A stretch of DNA of 64,000 bases. It comes from Adiantum capillus-veneris. Taxonomy: Eukaryota; Streptophyta; Polypodiopsida; Polypodiales; Pteridaceae. Of the stretch, positions 11,913 to 24,867 are shown piece after piece (the first letter of the stretch is position 1; each line of letters starts with the position of its first letter). Position numbers and translations under genes: made by a program. The notes below the pieces were generated by a model. It searched no databases. It was not told the origin of the DNA and saw only the letters and a program-made list of their open reading frames with translations. The DNA is taken from contig CM043943.1 in NCBI GenBank assembly GCA_014529385.2, positions 102,467,855 to 102,531,854 on the forward strand, written 5' to 3'.

Positions 11913-12827
11913 GTAAGATAAATTTATAATTATGCATGGTTATACATGATGACCGTTAAGTCAAGCCTAGGAATTCTCTTAAACTGTCCAAGAAACGTGA
12001 TTATATCACAAGAAATAAGCATATGATTTCATAAAGTAGTGAAATAATTGTTTGATTTATGGTTATTGTTTGATAGATTATCTATGTCATGTTTGAGAAA
12101 TCATCAAAGAAACAATTGCTGAAAGAAAATATTGTTTCCATATGGAACTCGCGGTTAGTGAGGTGATCCTGCGGTTAGTGGAGAATAAGCTGAGGCTATC
12201 AGCTCTCTTTTTGTCTCTTGTGGTTAGCAAGATGCCTTGCGGTTAGCAGTATTCCTTGCGGTTAGCATGACGTTCCCTTGCGATTAGTGACTGGGAAAGT
12301 ATGTGCATTTCATTGTTAGTGAATAAGTAAATCCTTTGCAAAGTCTCTGTTAGTTAGATAGAGGAAGTCCACGTATAGCGGAAAACTCTTAAGAATAATT
12401 GAAAGATTCATTTTTGTTGAAGTATAGGACTGTCTTCATTAGACCATGTTTGAGAAAGAATTGTTTTGGTGATGTTTGAAAGGCTAGATGAAAGAACGTG
12501 TGCTTGGAATTAATAAAAGAACATAGATTGTATATGTAAAACAACATGGTAGTAATTAAAAAACAAGCTAAAAAGTGTGAGTGTAGAGTGGAAAGTGGAA
12601 GCTGGCTCGGATTTCCATTCAAGGATGGGTGGTCTCAATTAGTCGAGAAACTCTCCACTCCCCCTTATTAAGAGAAGCAAAATTAGAGACTCATTGTGCC
12701 AAGAGTCGAGATATCCCAAATATCTACATGCCCCTGAAAGCTATGGATCCAATTAATCGGGTACTTTTTACAAGATTTCTAGTTAGTTTAGACTAAGTTT
12801 CATATCATATTTATGTTTTATGGATGG

Positions 12828-12969
12828 TATAAGACCACAGGGGACTAGATCGTGCAACCTCCCAACAGTGTCCTATATAGGCCCTTGGCCTCTGGCTAAA
12901 TATAGGAACCCCCTTAACGCACGTCCGTCCTGTCCCTTGGCCTTGCCTGGTCCTACCCTCGGCATGACA
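12828..12969 (-). repeat. 3' LTR of the coding-free element
   Basis: 142 bp. On the minus strand it starts TGTCATGCCGAGGG and ends GGTCTTATA. It shares blocks such as GTGTCCTATATAGGCCCTTG (plus strand) with the copy at 17944. A purine tract abuts it, as expected for a 3' LTR. Confidence 0.8.
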
Positions 12970-15900
12970 TTACTCCCCCCTTGGAGAAGCGTTTTTTTCC
13001 TCCAAAACAAGAGTGATGATACAGTAATGTTTTCCACAGTGGTATCCCTCATGGATCCAGCTGTTTGTTTGACCAAAACATGGTGCAGTAGGAGGTCCAA
13101 TGAAATCAAGAATAACATCTTGATTTTGCACATTGTTGTCCATTTGCAACCACCTTGTGTTATTGGTTCCAATCCAATCATAGTGTGTAGACTCCATTTA
13201 GAATGCACATGAGCATGCTAAACGAGTTATCACAAAAAAGATGCACTTGAAAGAGTATCGCTTTTCACTTTCCATGAAGGTAACTTGCTGACATAACTCA
13301 TCAACCAAGTGTAAGTCCTTGAATTTTTCTCAAATTTCATCAGTAAACAACCCCACCATAACTAGTGTTCAAGGTTGAGAACCTAACTTATACATGAAGA
13401 GACTAAACCTAGTCGTATACATGATTTATCTTATGGTAAGCAAACTCCAAGTAGAGCAATAAATGCTTATTAATTGGATTTCTTGGTGCTAATGTACGCA
13501 CTTTGCATATCCTTTAGCACAAGATTATACTTTGTAATCTGCCTATCCCCTTGGATTATTGAAAGTATTGAGATGTGTTTCCCCCACGGTTTACAGACAG
13601 TCTTCCCAGATGACTGTAAACGTGGATCACAATAACGTACACATTGTTGAGGAATGAACAATGTCGTGAATAACTATCTTGGTTAGCTTGAAAGATCCAC
13701 AAGCACCCAAGCCGAGCCATGACCTCTATTGGTGATTGGTAGACCCAAAATTAATCTCATAGAGCTATTGCACATAGAGTGCAAAATGCTTCATAAGCAA
13801 CAACTTGATGAATACGCATGCCGTTCCAAATTAGTCGTCGTTGCTAAACACTAGGGCCCATAACACCTAGTGTGCATACATTTAGTAGAAACTAGATCCC
13901 AACATGTATATTCATAATCGTCCTTGTCAATACTTATGGCGAATGTGAAGCTCCTAGCACACATTGAAGAGGAGTGTAAATAGTTAAGAAAAGAAACTAA
14001 ATACTTTCTATTGCAATCATTTGCAAGCCGTGCTGAAACATTTGAACCATAATAGAAGGCGAAATAGAAGTCACTTCTAGGTACAAACAATAAAACTTTT
14101 TCATTAACAACTCAAAGCCTTGCTATATGTATAAACAACCATCTAATGTTGTTTAATAGCACTTGTACCGTAACAAGTCATTCAAAGTATCCAACAAATT
14201 TTGGCCACTGAAATTGCTCCTAATACATTGTGCTGAAAATGGTCTAGAAAACAGATTCGACTAGCACCTAGGGACATCGTCGTGACACATAATTGATGTA
14301 GCGGCACCAGTGTCTGTCCTAGAGACTCATATTCTCCACATGTGCAATATGTCTCAGATAAGGATTTCTGAAAAAACGTCTTTCAAGTACGAGATGTACG
14401 TTGGGTGTGGAGGTAATTGTAAACACGCATGCGACGTGCGTGAGAGAGACCCTCATTATCCATGCTCCACACTGGCTAAACCGAACTCCTTGATTTCCTA
14501 GACCATGTTGCATCCCATGTGACAACATGTGCCAAATGAACCCTACAAGTGGGTCTATAACTGCATAAGGTAGAAACTTATATTGGATACAACAACCCAA
14601 ATTTCTTGGCTCTTATATGACCTTGGCATTTCTTGTAAGAGCAAAAATGGAGGATAACAGAGTTTGTGCATCCTACGTGGAAAAAGAAAAAAGAAACAAA
14701 ACCAAACCAAATGCATACCTGTAGGTTAAACTTAGTGTTCACTTATCCAGAGTGAAAAGAACCTGCCCAAATTTCTCACCTGCAAAGGCCTAGGAACGCT
14801 AATTGAAAATTAGTAAAATGCACGTAGTATTGCACCTGTAACCTTGGGTGTTGCCATTGCAATCCCGACCCCATGGTTAAAATTAACATTGTCAAACCCT
14901 TTGGTTAAACTGTGCAGAAAAACTGCTCGCAGCTAGCCCTTGGCCGATGTCTGTGGCTCCCCTGGGGTTGCCCGTGGTAGTACTTTCCTTTAGAAGTTGA
15001 AATTTGTCCACTACCACTTGGCAGTCTGTGGACTTCATTCCTTGAAAATGCAAGTGTGAAGGTTCCAAGTATTGACCATCAACCCTTACTAAGTGATCTA
15101 GTAATCATGAGCTGGGTCTTACCCCAAAACTGTACTCATATAGGCACTCTTAGTGCAAATAAGAGCTCCAGTGAAGTTGGAGTTGCATGCACAACTAGAG
15201 TTGTTTTCTACTCAAAAATCCATAAGCATGGGTTTTTTATGTGAACAGTCGTGGTGTCTACAATGTGGGCTTCATCCATACATCGTGGTAGAGATAAGCC
15301 CTTCCGAGTTTAAGACGTTCAAAAACTCAACTTGACTTGTACACTTAAAAATGCCCCAAAAAACACTAATGGCAAGACGCTTGCTTATCCATTATAATTC
15401 ATGGGTACTCAACTGGAGAGAAGTGTCTGATCGTGGAATTTTATCTTCGATGGACTACAAACATATGGCTCTTAGCCATGCGAAATAGGTGGTAATAGAT
15501 GGTTAGTAACCCTTCCTATGGGCTCATAGCCCGTTCTGTTATTGTTTGGACATAGAAAGATGTCAATAAAATCATGCCTAGTTTCACCTTTCCCGCAAAG
15601 AAGTAGGAAGGGGGGAGAGAGAGAGAGAGAGAGAATTTTGGGCTCAAGAAAATCCCATATTTGAATCTGTTTTATGCTCCTTGCACATAATGCAGTGCAG
15701 ACCATGTCTGCGTCTTAGCTTATCATATAAGCGTACAGCAATGTATTGGTACCAGGCTCTCGGAGAGAGAGGTACCAAGAATAACATCTTGACTCACTTA
15801 TCGTGTATGTGATCGTGATTGTCACAAGGTCCGTATGGATGGCACTTTGCCTGTGAATACACATAAACACAAAATGTTTGAAAACATTAATAACTGAGCT

Positions 15901-17748
15901 CCTCCTTGATAGAGTAGCTAGTGCTATAGCGAAAGCGTATGCAATGATGGGTGTTGTAAGGCCATCATACTAGTATGCCATGCATACATATCAAAAAATG
16001 GAATGATAAGCCCTTGGCTTCAATAATAGTATCAACCATGTGAGTCACTGGTATACGTGTCTTAAACGATTATACTGGCATGTATACATCACAGTGCATC
16101 GTGGAAAAAACTGTGAGCTTATATCCACATAGTGCCAAAGATGTGTGCCAGTATCAATGATCAGAAGTCCATCAATAATACCTGTGCACATAAGAGAAGC
16201 CGCGCTTCACATGAAGATAGGAAAATCACTTTGCTTTATACAATGGCTTCGTATGGAGTCTACCCAAGCACTTTGCTTTGCACAGCAAAGAGATCTTGTC
16301 CAAAATGAAAAGTAAAACACAGAAAAAAAAACAGACATAACTTGAAATGGACTAACCTTGTCGCCCACTTGTGGGAAAGTTTTTGATAGTGCCATATATG
16401 CCAAGGACTTGAGAGCTATCGGATGTCCTGCACATGCCTGCTTGGCTTGGTTGAATTCAATCTCTAGTGAGAAAACATGCAAACTTTCAAGTTCGTATAC
16501 TGATAGCATATTTTAAACGTCGAAAGTTGTTATGCAGTATGTCTTAAGAGTGAAGTCTTGCTTCCTAAAAATTGATCAGTAAAGTGAGACAGAATTGATA
16601 CGAAAAGCTATCTCCTTGAGATATTGAATGCCTTGCTAGTTGAACTGGCTTTTGCAACAAAAGTTAACCTCTTGGAAAACTTTGAGAATATTAGATCCAA
16701 AAGCTAAAAAACTCATGAAAAAATCTGATAATATTACTTAGGCCAAGTGTTTTGTCCGATGCCATGCATGGTGAGAAGCCATGCTTCTTATCAAAACCAT
16801 TTCTTAGTCAAGCCTTGCATGAATGCGGTTGTCAAACCAATTCATGGTCTATGCTAACCATATACTTGAGTTCTTATATTGCACAATGATGGAAACACTT
16901 CCATGGAAGCATACATCTCTTGTGCATGCCTTATCTATCGAGTACATTGGCAAAAAATAAAATAAAATCAATTGGGTACCTGACAAGAGAGTCGTACCCA
17001 CTAGCCTTATTTCCGTAAAACTCGAAGGAGTTTCAATCAAGATGAGAACCTTAGGAAGTGTGTACTTCAACTTAACTTATTGGCCACTTGGCCATTAGCA
17101 AATTCATCCCTAAATCTTGGCTCGTAGTCTTTCCAGTTTCCAATAGCATCTATCCCCAAGTCAAGCGGTTAATGGTCCTTGAATTCATTTGTAGAGACGC
17201 TCATGAGATTCTTGCCGATTTTGGGACCATGCCAAGACAACCTTGCCAGGGCTTATTGTCGAGGTGTATGTGGCAGAATGGTCCTTTTCCAAGATTGCCA
17301 AGCAAGTGGATGTGTTGCATGAATGTCCAAAATAAACCGTGTTGTCTAAAAATCTTGTTGCATGCCTTGCATGCTTATTCAGAAAAATCATTGATAGAAT
17401 GCCCCACGAGCCAGAGTCGAGGTTTTGTGGGAGAAGACCCTTACTCAAATGGCCCAAATTAAAGTGACCAAAACTCAAATAAAAACCTTCTTAATGTGAA
17501 CCAAGAGGTTCCATGGTGATGGTAGCACAAAGCAGACACTGCTAGGAGCAAAAATGCTCGCACTGGTCTATACGGCCCTCTTCAGTGTGCCATGCAAAAA
17601 CAAAAATCTCATACGAGACCTAGGCGCTCCTTTCTAGAGCCGTAACCATCGCAAATAGCTTTGGCTGTCTTAGCTGCTTCCTTCATCCAAGCGATGCTTC
17701 CCACTCGGTTTACCTGTTGGGTCGGACTCGCCATGCTTGACTCGAAGA

Positions 17749-17861
<113 letters not shown>

Positions 17862-17930
17862 CATGCAAAGCCATGCGAAAGCAAGCCAAGACCCTTCTCC
17901 TTCCCTCCTCCATGGCCTTCCTCTCCCTTA

Positions 17931-17943
17931 GCTCTGACACCAA
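17931..17943 (-). promoter_or_regulatory. Primer binding site TTGGTGTCAGAGC
   Basis: On the minus strand this 13-mer directly follows the 5' LTR (17944-18087). It matches the TGGTATCAGAGC primer class paired with tRNA-Met, with one difference. It proves the orientation of the nested element. Confidence 0.8.
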
Positions 17944-18087
17944 TATAAGACCGCAGGGGACTAGATCGTGAAATTCACCTCCCAACCGTGTCCTATATAG
18001 GCCCTTGGGATGGCTACATATAGGAACCCCCTTAACACACGTCCATCTTGGTCCTTGGCCTTGCCTGGTCCTACCCTTGGCATGACA
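17944..18087 (-). repeat. 5' LTR of the coding-free element
   Basis: 144 bp. On the minus strand it starts TGTCATGCCAAGGGTAGG and ends GGTCTTATA next to the primer site. The end is TA rather than CA in both copies, so this is a family feature or an old fixed change. Confidence 0.8.
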
Positions 18088-18359
18088 TATGGCAGTTGTG
18101 CCTCTTAAATGTAGGGAAAAAGGCATTGTTATAGATTCTAAATATGTTGATGGGATTTCATCTTGATGTTAGGAAATAGCGACCTGGCTTGTGGTGTATG
18201 ACCCTTATAACCACGAACATGATGAATAGAAAACTTCCTCTCTTCTGTCTCATATCTCTACTTTGTGGAAATGGAGTAGGGTGTCGTCAATGGAAAAGGA
18301 TAATAAAGGAAGACCATCTATCAAGTCGCCCCAATCTTTTCGTGGTTGGGGACCTCATA

Positions 18360-18929
18360 ATCAGTATTAGAGCCTTAGGGCTTTATTAGTTACATTTGAG
18401 ATTCATTGTGTGTATGGTTGTTTATACCCATTACCTAAATCACGGAGATATTACGATATTTCAGTTGATGTGTACCATAGTTATGGTTGAAACCTCTATT
18501 ATGTATTCTCATGGAGAGATATTTTGAAGACCCCTATATGGCTTTTTGATGATTTATGAATAGTAATGTTTTGCTTCAAAAGAATTGTTTGACTAGTTAA
18601 CTCATTTGATCGAGTCTTAGTCGATTGAATAAGTAATGGCTGATTAAGTCATGTGATTGAAAAAAGTCACGATTGAGTTCTGATGGACTAAGTAGGTCAT
18701 GACTGGGTAAGTCATGTGATTGAGTCTTGATGGACTGAATAAGTTAGAGTTGGTTAGGTTGTATGATTAAGTGTTTTGATAGACTTGATAAGTCATGATT
18801 GGTAAATTCATGTGGTTGAACCTTTAGTGGACTGGATAAGTCTAAGAAAATACCTTAGTATTTTGGGTTATTACGAAATTAACGTTAATATATTCGTACA
18901 CTCAAGAGAACCCTCAAATCACTCCTATA
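18360..18929 (+). other. Leader of the second Ty3 element
   Basis: After a decayed primer site (18361-18374, TCAGTATTAGAGCC) comes about 550 bp with no coding frame. 18595-18850 holds an imprecise repeat of about 60 bp built on a GACTGAATAAGT / AAGTCATGTGATTGA theme in at least four copies. The leader ends at the gag start. Confidence 0.55.
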
Positions 18930-19487
18930 ATGGAAAACCATCAGAATGATGCTATCTATACGGAGATTCAGGAGAAGAAGCTATTGCTGAAACAAACACA
19001 ACCACTTTCTTTTAAAGGAGAGGGTGTTGATATTAAGAAGGATCCAAAAGTATGGATTGAAGCTATGAATAATTATTTCTTGGTTGCAAAGACCACACAT
19101 GCAAACCAAGAAATGCTGGGGATGTTTCGTCTCTCAGGTGAAGCAAAGTTATGGTGAAAACAACATTGTTGTGACATGGGAGTGTTGGAGAACTCCCAGA
19201 GTTGGAGGGAGATTAAACAAGCAGCAAAAGAAAGATACTTACCCGAGTCCTTCTCATGAAGAGTTGAAGATGAATGAGTTCTTTAGCTTGAAACAATATA
19301 ATTTAACCTTGAAAGAGTACTATTCAAAGTTTGTAAGGCTTAAGCATTATGCTCCACCAATGACCATAGAGCAGTAGGTAGCTTGTTTCTATCAAGGTTT
19401 AAGATAACCAATCATCTCGCAATTAAAAGCCATGAAACCTGCTACTGTGCAAGATGCTTTGCTACAAGCTAAGCCCTTAACACCAGT
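18930..19487 (+). pseudogene. Ty3 gag, N-terminal and core parts, broken
   Basis: ATG at 18930 opens MENHQNDAIYTEIQ, then KQTQPLSFKGEGVDIKKDPK, the gag N-terminus also present at 29484 and 37372. The core follows: NYFLVAKTTHANQEMLGMFR, then in another frame KMNEFFSLKQYNLTLKEYYS and KFVRLKHYAPPMT. Stops at the TGG of the LW motif (19155-19157) and at EQ-stop (19375-19377), plus a frame change near 19160-19260, disable it. The capsid domain is cut at AKPL by an insertion beginning about 19488. Confidence 0.8.
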
Positions 19488-21165
19488 TCTGTAATTGGAC
19501 ACTTAAGTGTCCTGGTTTTCTACCAAGTTTTGGCAATTTATTTGTCAAGCTAGAAAGAAGCCTTTTACACCTTTCTTCTACCATAGGTTGGTTATGAGGG
19601 AAAGAAAACACTGGATTTTTCTCCATATCAAAATACATTCCATATGGAGAGAATTTTGGTAAGTTCTAGGTCATAAATTTTAGTAAAATTTCAAGCTATT
19701 TTGCCAATAAAATCATAAAAATCTTATATCTTTTTGTAGAGATGGCCTTTTTTATGTTTGTAAAAGCCAAGTGTTAGCACTTAGTCTAATAAAACAATGG
19801 AATACACTTCAAATATAAGTTTTCAAGTCACATGCAAGTTATAGACATAATTTCATACTTAAGCATGTGGTGAATAAGAGCATAATTTTGGTCTTCCAAA
19901 GATCCCCTCATGAAACTGGTACTATTCTAGTGCAATTTGACAACTACAAATGACTTCATATGTTTAAACCAAGAAACTGCGTATTTTTGGGCTCTCTAAC
20001 TCAATTAGATCTCGTTGCTTGAACTCTATCTTGAATTTTTTTATCGTGCGAAAACTCTTGAAAATATTGAGTTCTCCATAATAACATTGAAACCAAGGTT
20101 TTAGGCACACCAATTGTGTATGTACCACGTACTTTGATACATTTAGTTGATCTACGTGGAAATTTTGATATTATTTGAGGTTTTGAATGCTTATGTCTCA
20201 AGAATGAAAATATCAAAGTTTTCTCTTATGCAGTTTTGAATATTTAAAATGATTCAATAATTGTTGCATACCAAAGCCCTTCTACTTTCCACATTAGGAA
20301 AATATTGAGCTCATTTTTGGGCCTTTTAAGGGTGCCACATCATCAAATTTGCAAAAAGAAAGCAACCCGATAAACCTCTCTAGATATGCCTCAGAACCCC
20401 ATGATCTGACCTATCATTGTAAAGCTCTTGAAAACTAGATTCTAAAGACCCAAGATCAAAAAAGTTTGGATGAATTATATAAAAGTTATGCCATTTTTTT
20501 CAATCAGCTAATTTTTGTTACCATTACGGTAATGTGAGATCACCTTTTTCTAGATCTTTATGAAGACAATGTTCGATACATGCATGTTATATATCAATAG
20601 ATAGCATTTGAAGAATAGATTCTAAATATCCAACCTTTGACAAATTTGGATCTTATTTGCAAAAATTTTACTAGTCTTCACTTTTTGAAACATGTGCCAC
20701 ATCATAAAATTCTTACAAGGCCCAAAAATGAGCTCAAAATTTTCCTAATGCCTTGAGTTTTCAATGGAAAGGTCAAGCAATGTATCACTTTCTAAAACTC
20801 ACAAATACATCATAAACATAGTTTTCTTTTTATACAACGATATGCTTGAAATGACCATATCAAACACATGGAACCTTCCATTATTTTGTATACTCAAAGT
20901 CAATTTTTTTGCACATGAAACTTTCAATTATGTATAGCAAAATTATGGAAAAGTTACCTAAAATTTTCTACAAGGTCGCTTCATTTTTTATTGAGCTTAT
21001 AAAGGCAATTTCTTCAAAGCATCAATTACAGTCTTACGAGGGTCAACTTGATGAGTATACTTCTTGATCATGGTAGATTCTAAAATGCAAGGTTATAGTT
21101 TTAAAGGACCCTCTAGATGACATATTTAAGCATATCAAGAGGATTTTATTAAATAAACCGTCTAG
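19488..21165. mobile_element. Unidentified ~1.7-kb insertion in gag
   Basis: gag stops at AKPLTP and resumes with EHYRNRC, the second half of the zinc knuckle, so about 1.68 kb has replaced or entered the region between. It is AT-rich and non-coding. Near its left edge is a perfect 16-bp palindrome GGACACTTAAGTGTCC (19497-19512). Inside, 20292-20330 and 20712-20750 are inverted copies of about 39 bp, and GTGCCACATCAT recurs directly at 20332 and 20694. I cannot define exact ends or a target duplication. It may be a foldback or non-autonomous DNA element. Confidence 0.5.
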
Positions 21166-22350
21166 TTGGAACATTATCGGAACAGGTGTCCATGCCTGAC
21201 TAATAGAGTAGTAGCAACAACTGAAGTAGATCAGAGAAACCATTCTTTTGGACATAACAGTGTACAAGGTGGTGGACGAGGTAGAGGTCAAGGAAGAGCA
21301 TGGCCAGAGCCTTTGGAAGAGGTCAAGGTAGGAATTCCCATGCAATGCAATCACAGGAGAGCCTACTCTTGGTGAAGGAGAAGACTCAAAAGAGAGCAAG
21401 AATTTATACAGTTATTGAAAACCCTGGAGCTCAAAGACAATTTGTTGTTATTCAAACACCAGCCACTCATCAAGGTAAACCTTCCAATCTTCTCATCGAT
21501 TGTGGCAGTACTCATTCTTTTCTATCCCAAAAATGCTTGCAAAAGTTGAACCTGATTAAAAAACAATCTAAACCCATGAAAGTAGAATTGGCTAATGGAA
21601 AAACCATGGTATCATGATATTTGATGGGAACCCTTGACTTTGAACTAGGAGGACATGCTACTTCATCTTTCTTTAAAACCCTACCAGTTGGGATGTATGA
21701 TGGAATTCTTGGAATGGATTGGTTATCTAGGAATCATGCTAGCATCCACTATGGCCTAGGTAGTATGAGCTTTAGAGATAGTCATGCTAAGCAAGTCGAA
21801 GTACAAGGAACGAAGGGGATTCCGAAGATTCAATTAGTTAAAGCCAACCGTCTACTCAAAGGTATGAGGACTGGACAACAAATATTTTTGGTCGAGCTGA
21901 ACAAGATCGATCCAAACTTAAGCGTTACAAAACCCTCTTGGCTTCATGAATATTTAGATGTCTTTCCTGAAGATATCACCTCTCTTCCTCCGAATGAAGA
22001 GATTGATCATGAGATAGAGATTCTTCTAGGAAGTGAGCCAGTGTCAAAGAGACCTTATAAAATGCTGCTACCAGATGCCATTGAATTGAAAGAACAACAT
22101 CGTCAAACTTCTAGAACAGGGATTTATTAGATCGAGTAAATCAATTTGGGGAGCTATAGTACTCTTTTAGAAGAAGAAAGATGGGACTTTACATCTCTGC
22201 ATTGAGTAGAGAGAACTAAATCAGGTAACAGTTAAGAATAACTATCCTATCCCATGAATCGATGAATTGTTGGACAAGTTACATGGTTCCAAGGTCTTCT
22301 CAATGATAGATCTAATATTTGGTTATTATCAAATCAGAATAAAGGAATCA
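21166..22350 (+). pseudogene. Ty3 gag end, protease and reverse transcriptase start, truncated
   Basis: After a zinc-knuckle half (EHYRNRC) and an RG-rich spacer, 21366-21617 carries the protease: NLLIDCGSTHSFLSQ, then 21621-22130 with DGILGMDWLSRNHASIHYG and the pre-RT block EYLDVFPEDITSLPPNEEID. Reverse transcriptase begins with SKRPYKMLLPDAIELKEQ and reaches [16 protein letters not shown] at 22350. There the sequence switches abruptly to CACTA DNA. The active site is D-C-G rather than D-S-G or D-T-G, as in both other chromovirus copies here. Stops at 21615-21617, in the KKKDGTL region and elsewhere disable it. Confidence 0.85.
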
Positions 22351-23424
22351 GCACCGCCTCGTGTTCGACGAGGCTCTTTACCCTCCCCTTCTTTGCCCGC
22401 CCCCACACCAGCCACAGCATCGCCATCTACACCAGGTTTTGCACGGCTAACTGTTCCTAGAAGCTACACACCTCTACCTACTCCGCCAGGAGCCACCCCA
22501 CTCGACACTCCTCGCTTCGGGGCCCAGACGCCGGTGGAGACACCTGACGTCCGTACCCCCATCGACACGCCGCTAGAGACCCCTGCCGGGACACCCAGGT
22601 TCATGCGTCACCGGCCAAAGGGCTTGCCTTACTCCGTCGACATCAGCGGTGGCATCATCATGGATGATGACGGCAAGAAGGTGATCTCGCGCATGCGTGG
22701 TCTTTGCTCTCAGCTGTTTAGACACTACATACTAAACAAATGGAGTGAAGTACCAAGTGATTTAAAAAACAGAGTCATCAGTATACTTCATGATGAGTTT
22801 CCCGTTCCAACACGGGATCAGCGCTTCAATGAAGACTTGATGAAGATTCGAATGCGCGAATACTGCAAACACAAGCGTTCCGAAGTGCAAAAAGCAATCA
22901 AGAATGGGTGGAACAGGCCAGATTGGCTGGCCAAAGAAGATTGGAAGAATGCGAAGAAAGCAGCGCGCGAGAATCCCGACAAGTGGAAGCAACAAAAGGA
23001 TGCAGTCAGAGCGTGAGTAGAGGCAGGGAGCTCGCACCACTTGGGGAGCGATGGATGGGCATCATTTGAGGCCGATTTTGTAAGTCTTTTCACATTGCTC
23101 TTTATGCATGTTCGATAGTTTAGGGTTTATGAGTTTTTTAGTTCTAACATAATGAAATCTTTGTATGTTTTGACAGTGGTCGATGACAAGACGTGATCCC
23201 ACACCGTACGAGCGCGAGTACGCAGGCAGGAAGGGCTTAAACGCCCTGATGGACATTCTCAGTTCTCGCGGCGACATGGTTAGTATTAGGGTTTACTCTT
23301 TTTTAGTTTTTGTATTGTTTTATAAATGTCGTTATATGTTTATACTTACTGAAAGCTGTCTTATTGTCTTTTTTTGCAGAATCCGACAGATACGCCGCTT
23401 GGACGCGATGAGACGTCTGACTAG
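22351..23424 (+). pseudogene. CACTA Ptta/En/Spm-type protein (Transposase_24-like), three exons
   Basis: Exon A (to 23079) has a proline/threonine-rich N-part, then a domain with HYILNKWSEVPSDLKNRV, RMREYCKHKRSEVQKAIK and RPDWLAKEDWKNAKKA, the pattern of the plant Ptta/En/Spm accessory protein. A TGA at 23014-23016 interrupts it; the frame then runs on through GSDGWASFEADF to a GTAAGT donor at 23080. Exon B is 23177-23278 (RRDPTPYEREYAGRKGLNAL) after an ACAG acceptor. Exon C is 23380-23424 after TTGCAG and ends in TAG. All junctions are phase 0. The N-terminus is fused to Ty3 reverse transcriptase, so its own start is gone. Confidence 0.75.
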
Positions 23425-23789
23425 ACGACGTCAGTTTAGCCGTAGCTAGATAGCATTAGTTTAGGGTTTCTCATAGCTTATGTATCATGAGACGGATTTT
23501 ATACGTCTTTTTGAACCATGTATATTATTACATTTGTCACCGCAGTTCCTTTTGCCAATCAATTCTTTATGCCTATGATGTTGTACAATTGTCATTATTA
23601 CATTTGCCAATCAATTCATTTTGCCTATGATGTGTACAATTGTCAATTTTGCAAACAATGCGTCTTGTGGGTGACTATTTTGGGTCTATTATCTACCTTT
23701 GCACTTTTTTTAAAAAGTGAATCAAGTACAATATGGTTGATGGGTGGCAGGGCATTCAATGCCCTGCCACCAAAAAAAATTCTCTCGGG
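23425..23789 (+). other. 3' untranslated stretch of the CACTA fragment
   Basis: No gene. It contains a near duplicate of about 60 bp (ACAATTGTCA with GCCAATCAATTC, 23563-23650) and a perfect hairpin at 23743-23771, with 14-bp arms GGTGGCAGGGCATT around a single C. Confidence 0.6.
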
Positions 23790-24009
23790 TGTCGCTATAA
23801 GCGTCGCTATTTATGGCTCTATAGCGTCGCTATAGTCTTCTGTGTAAACGTCGCTATAGGCGTCGCTATATAGCGACGCTCATAGCGACGCATATAGCGA
23901 CGCCTATAGCGACGCTCGTAGCGACGGTTTTAGCGATGCCGGGGGTTATAAAAACCCAATGTATTTCCGTCGCTAACAGCGTCACAAGAGCACACAACCT
24001 CTTGTAGTG
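23790..24009. repeat. CACTA subterminal repeat array and terminal inverted repeat
   Basis: GTCGCTATA / TATAGCGAC units occur more than ten times in both orientations between 23793 and 23945, with a switch of dominant orientation near 23870. The terminal CACTACAAGAGG is at 23998-24009 on the minus strand. In CACTA elements such repeats bind the TNPA-type protein at the ends during transposition. Confidence 0.85.
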
Positions 24010-24065
24010 TCATGGTAAGCCCCTCCACGAAAACCCCCTTCTTTTGTAATCCAAAATAGAGACTG
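24010..24065. other. Short stretch between CACTA end and repeated segment A
   Basis: 56 bp of unique sequence with no counterpart at the left edge of segment B. It marks the left limit of the long direct repeat. Confidence 0.5.
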
Positions 24066-24669
24066 TGTGTATGTGTTCCAATAACATTATACATAGACAC
24101 CAACGAATTTGAACAATTTCAAAAGACAGCTAGAGACTATGTCAGGGATGGGGGTGTGTAATTCCATTTCATTGTCTAGAATGGTCTTATACAACAGTGG
24201 AGAGGTCTAAGAGCCTCCCAGTAAGATTGAAGAGATACAAGTCCTGCAAATCTTCAAACCATCATACTTTGATAGCTAGAATTGAGAAGGTAACCCTCAC
24301 CTGCATCCATAGAAACAATACAACACTAAGTAAGTATTGGCACTGTATGCAGGTGATGCATGGGCATCCCACTTGTTATCGATGTCACCCAACTTTAGAT
24401 TGCTATCAAAAAAATGTAAAAAGTATGAAACCATTATCATTGTAATAGATAACCAATGATGATAGTACCATGTATATCCCTTTTATGTGTCAATGATTAA
24501 TATGCATGTACCTTCATTTCACAAACTACCATGACAGTATCAACCATATCAAGTTACAACCTTGCTATAGGGGGAGCCGACTAATTATAGATGTCATTTA
24601 ACTAGTTTGTAGTTAAAGAATGGACAGTATAGACGGTATCTTTTAAAACAGATTCATGTATTTCACAGG

Positions 24670-24867
24670 CTAACAAGGACAATGTGTAGAACCCTTTTTA
24701 GCTTTATAGGCCCTCAACAGAAAGGGTCGAAGACAAGATTTGGAGGCCAACTTTGCCCCAAAGTGATCCATGTATGCCTGTCTCTTCACCTTGCAGAGCT
24801 TGGCATTAATGGCAGCAATTTTTGTCGGTTCAGTGATAGTGCTCATGCGTGTATACTTCGGTGTTTC
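24670..24867 (-). CDS. Second exon of a small unrecognised gene, copy A
   Basis: On the minus strand a TGTACAG acceptor precedes GAAACACCG. The frame runs 65 codons (including KIAAINAKLCKVKRQAYMDH and LRPFLLRAYKAKKGSTHCPC) to TAG. It is in phase 0 with the ATG exon at 26869-26928. Copy B keeps the frame with a 9-base, in-frame length difference, which argues for past coding. I do not recognise the protein; the joined product would be about 85 residues and basic. Confidence 0.4.
   Translation of the reverse strand, partial: ETPKYTRMSTITEPTKIAAINAKLCKVKRQAYMDHFGAKLASKSCLRPFLLRAYKAKKGSTHCPC

Larger units (their letters stand above)
22351..24009 (+). mobile_element. CACTA (En/Spm) DNA transposon, 3' fragment
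   Basis: The right end is a CACTA terminus: read on the minus strand, 24009 to 23998 is CACTACAAGAGG. Inside it lie dense subterminal repeats of TAGCGACG in both orientations (about 23790-23940). The gene part encodes a Ptta/En/Spm-type protein domain with two introns. The left end with its terminal repeat is missing: at 22350/22351 the DNA passes straight from Ty3 reverse transcriptase into this element, so it is truncated and no 3-bp target duplication can be read. Confidence 0.85.
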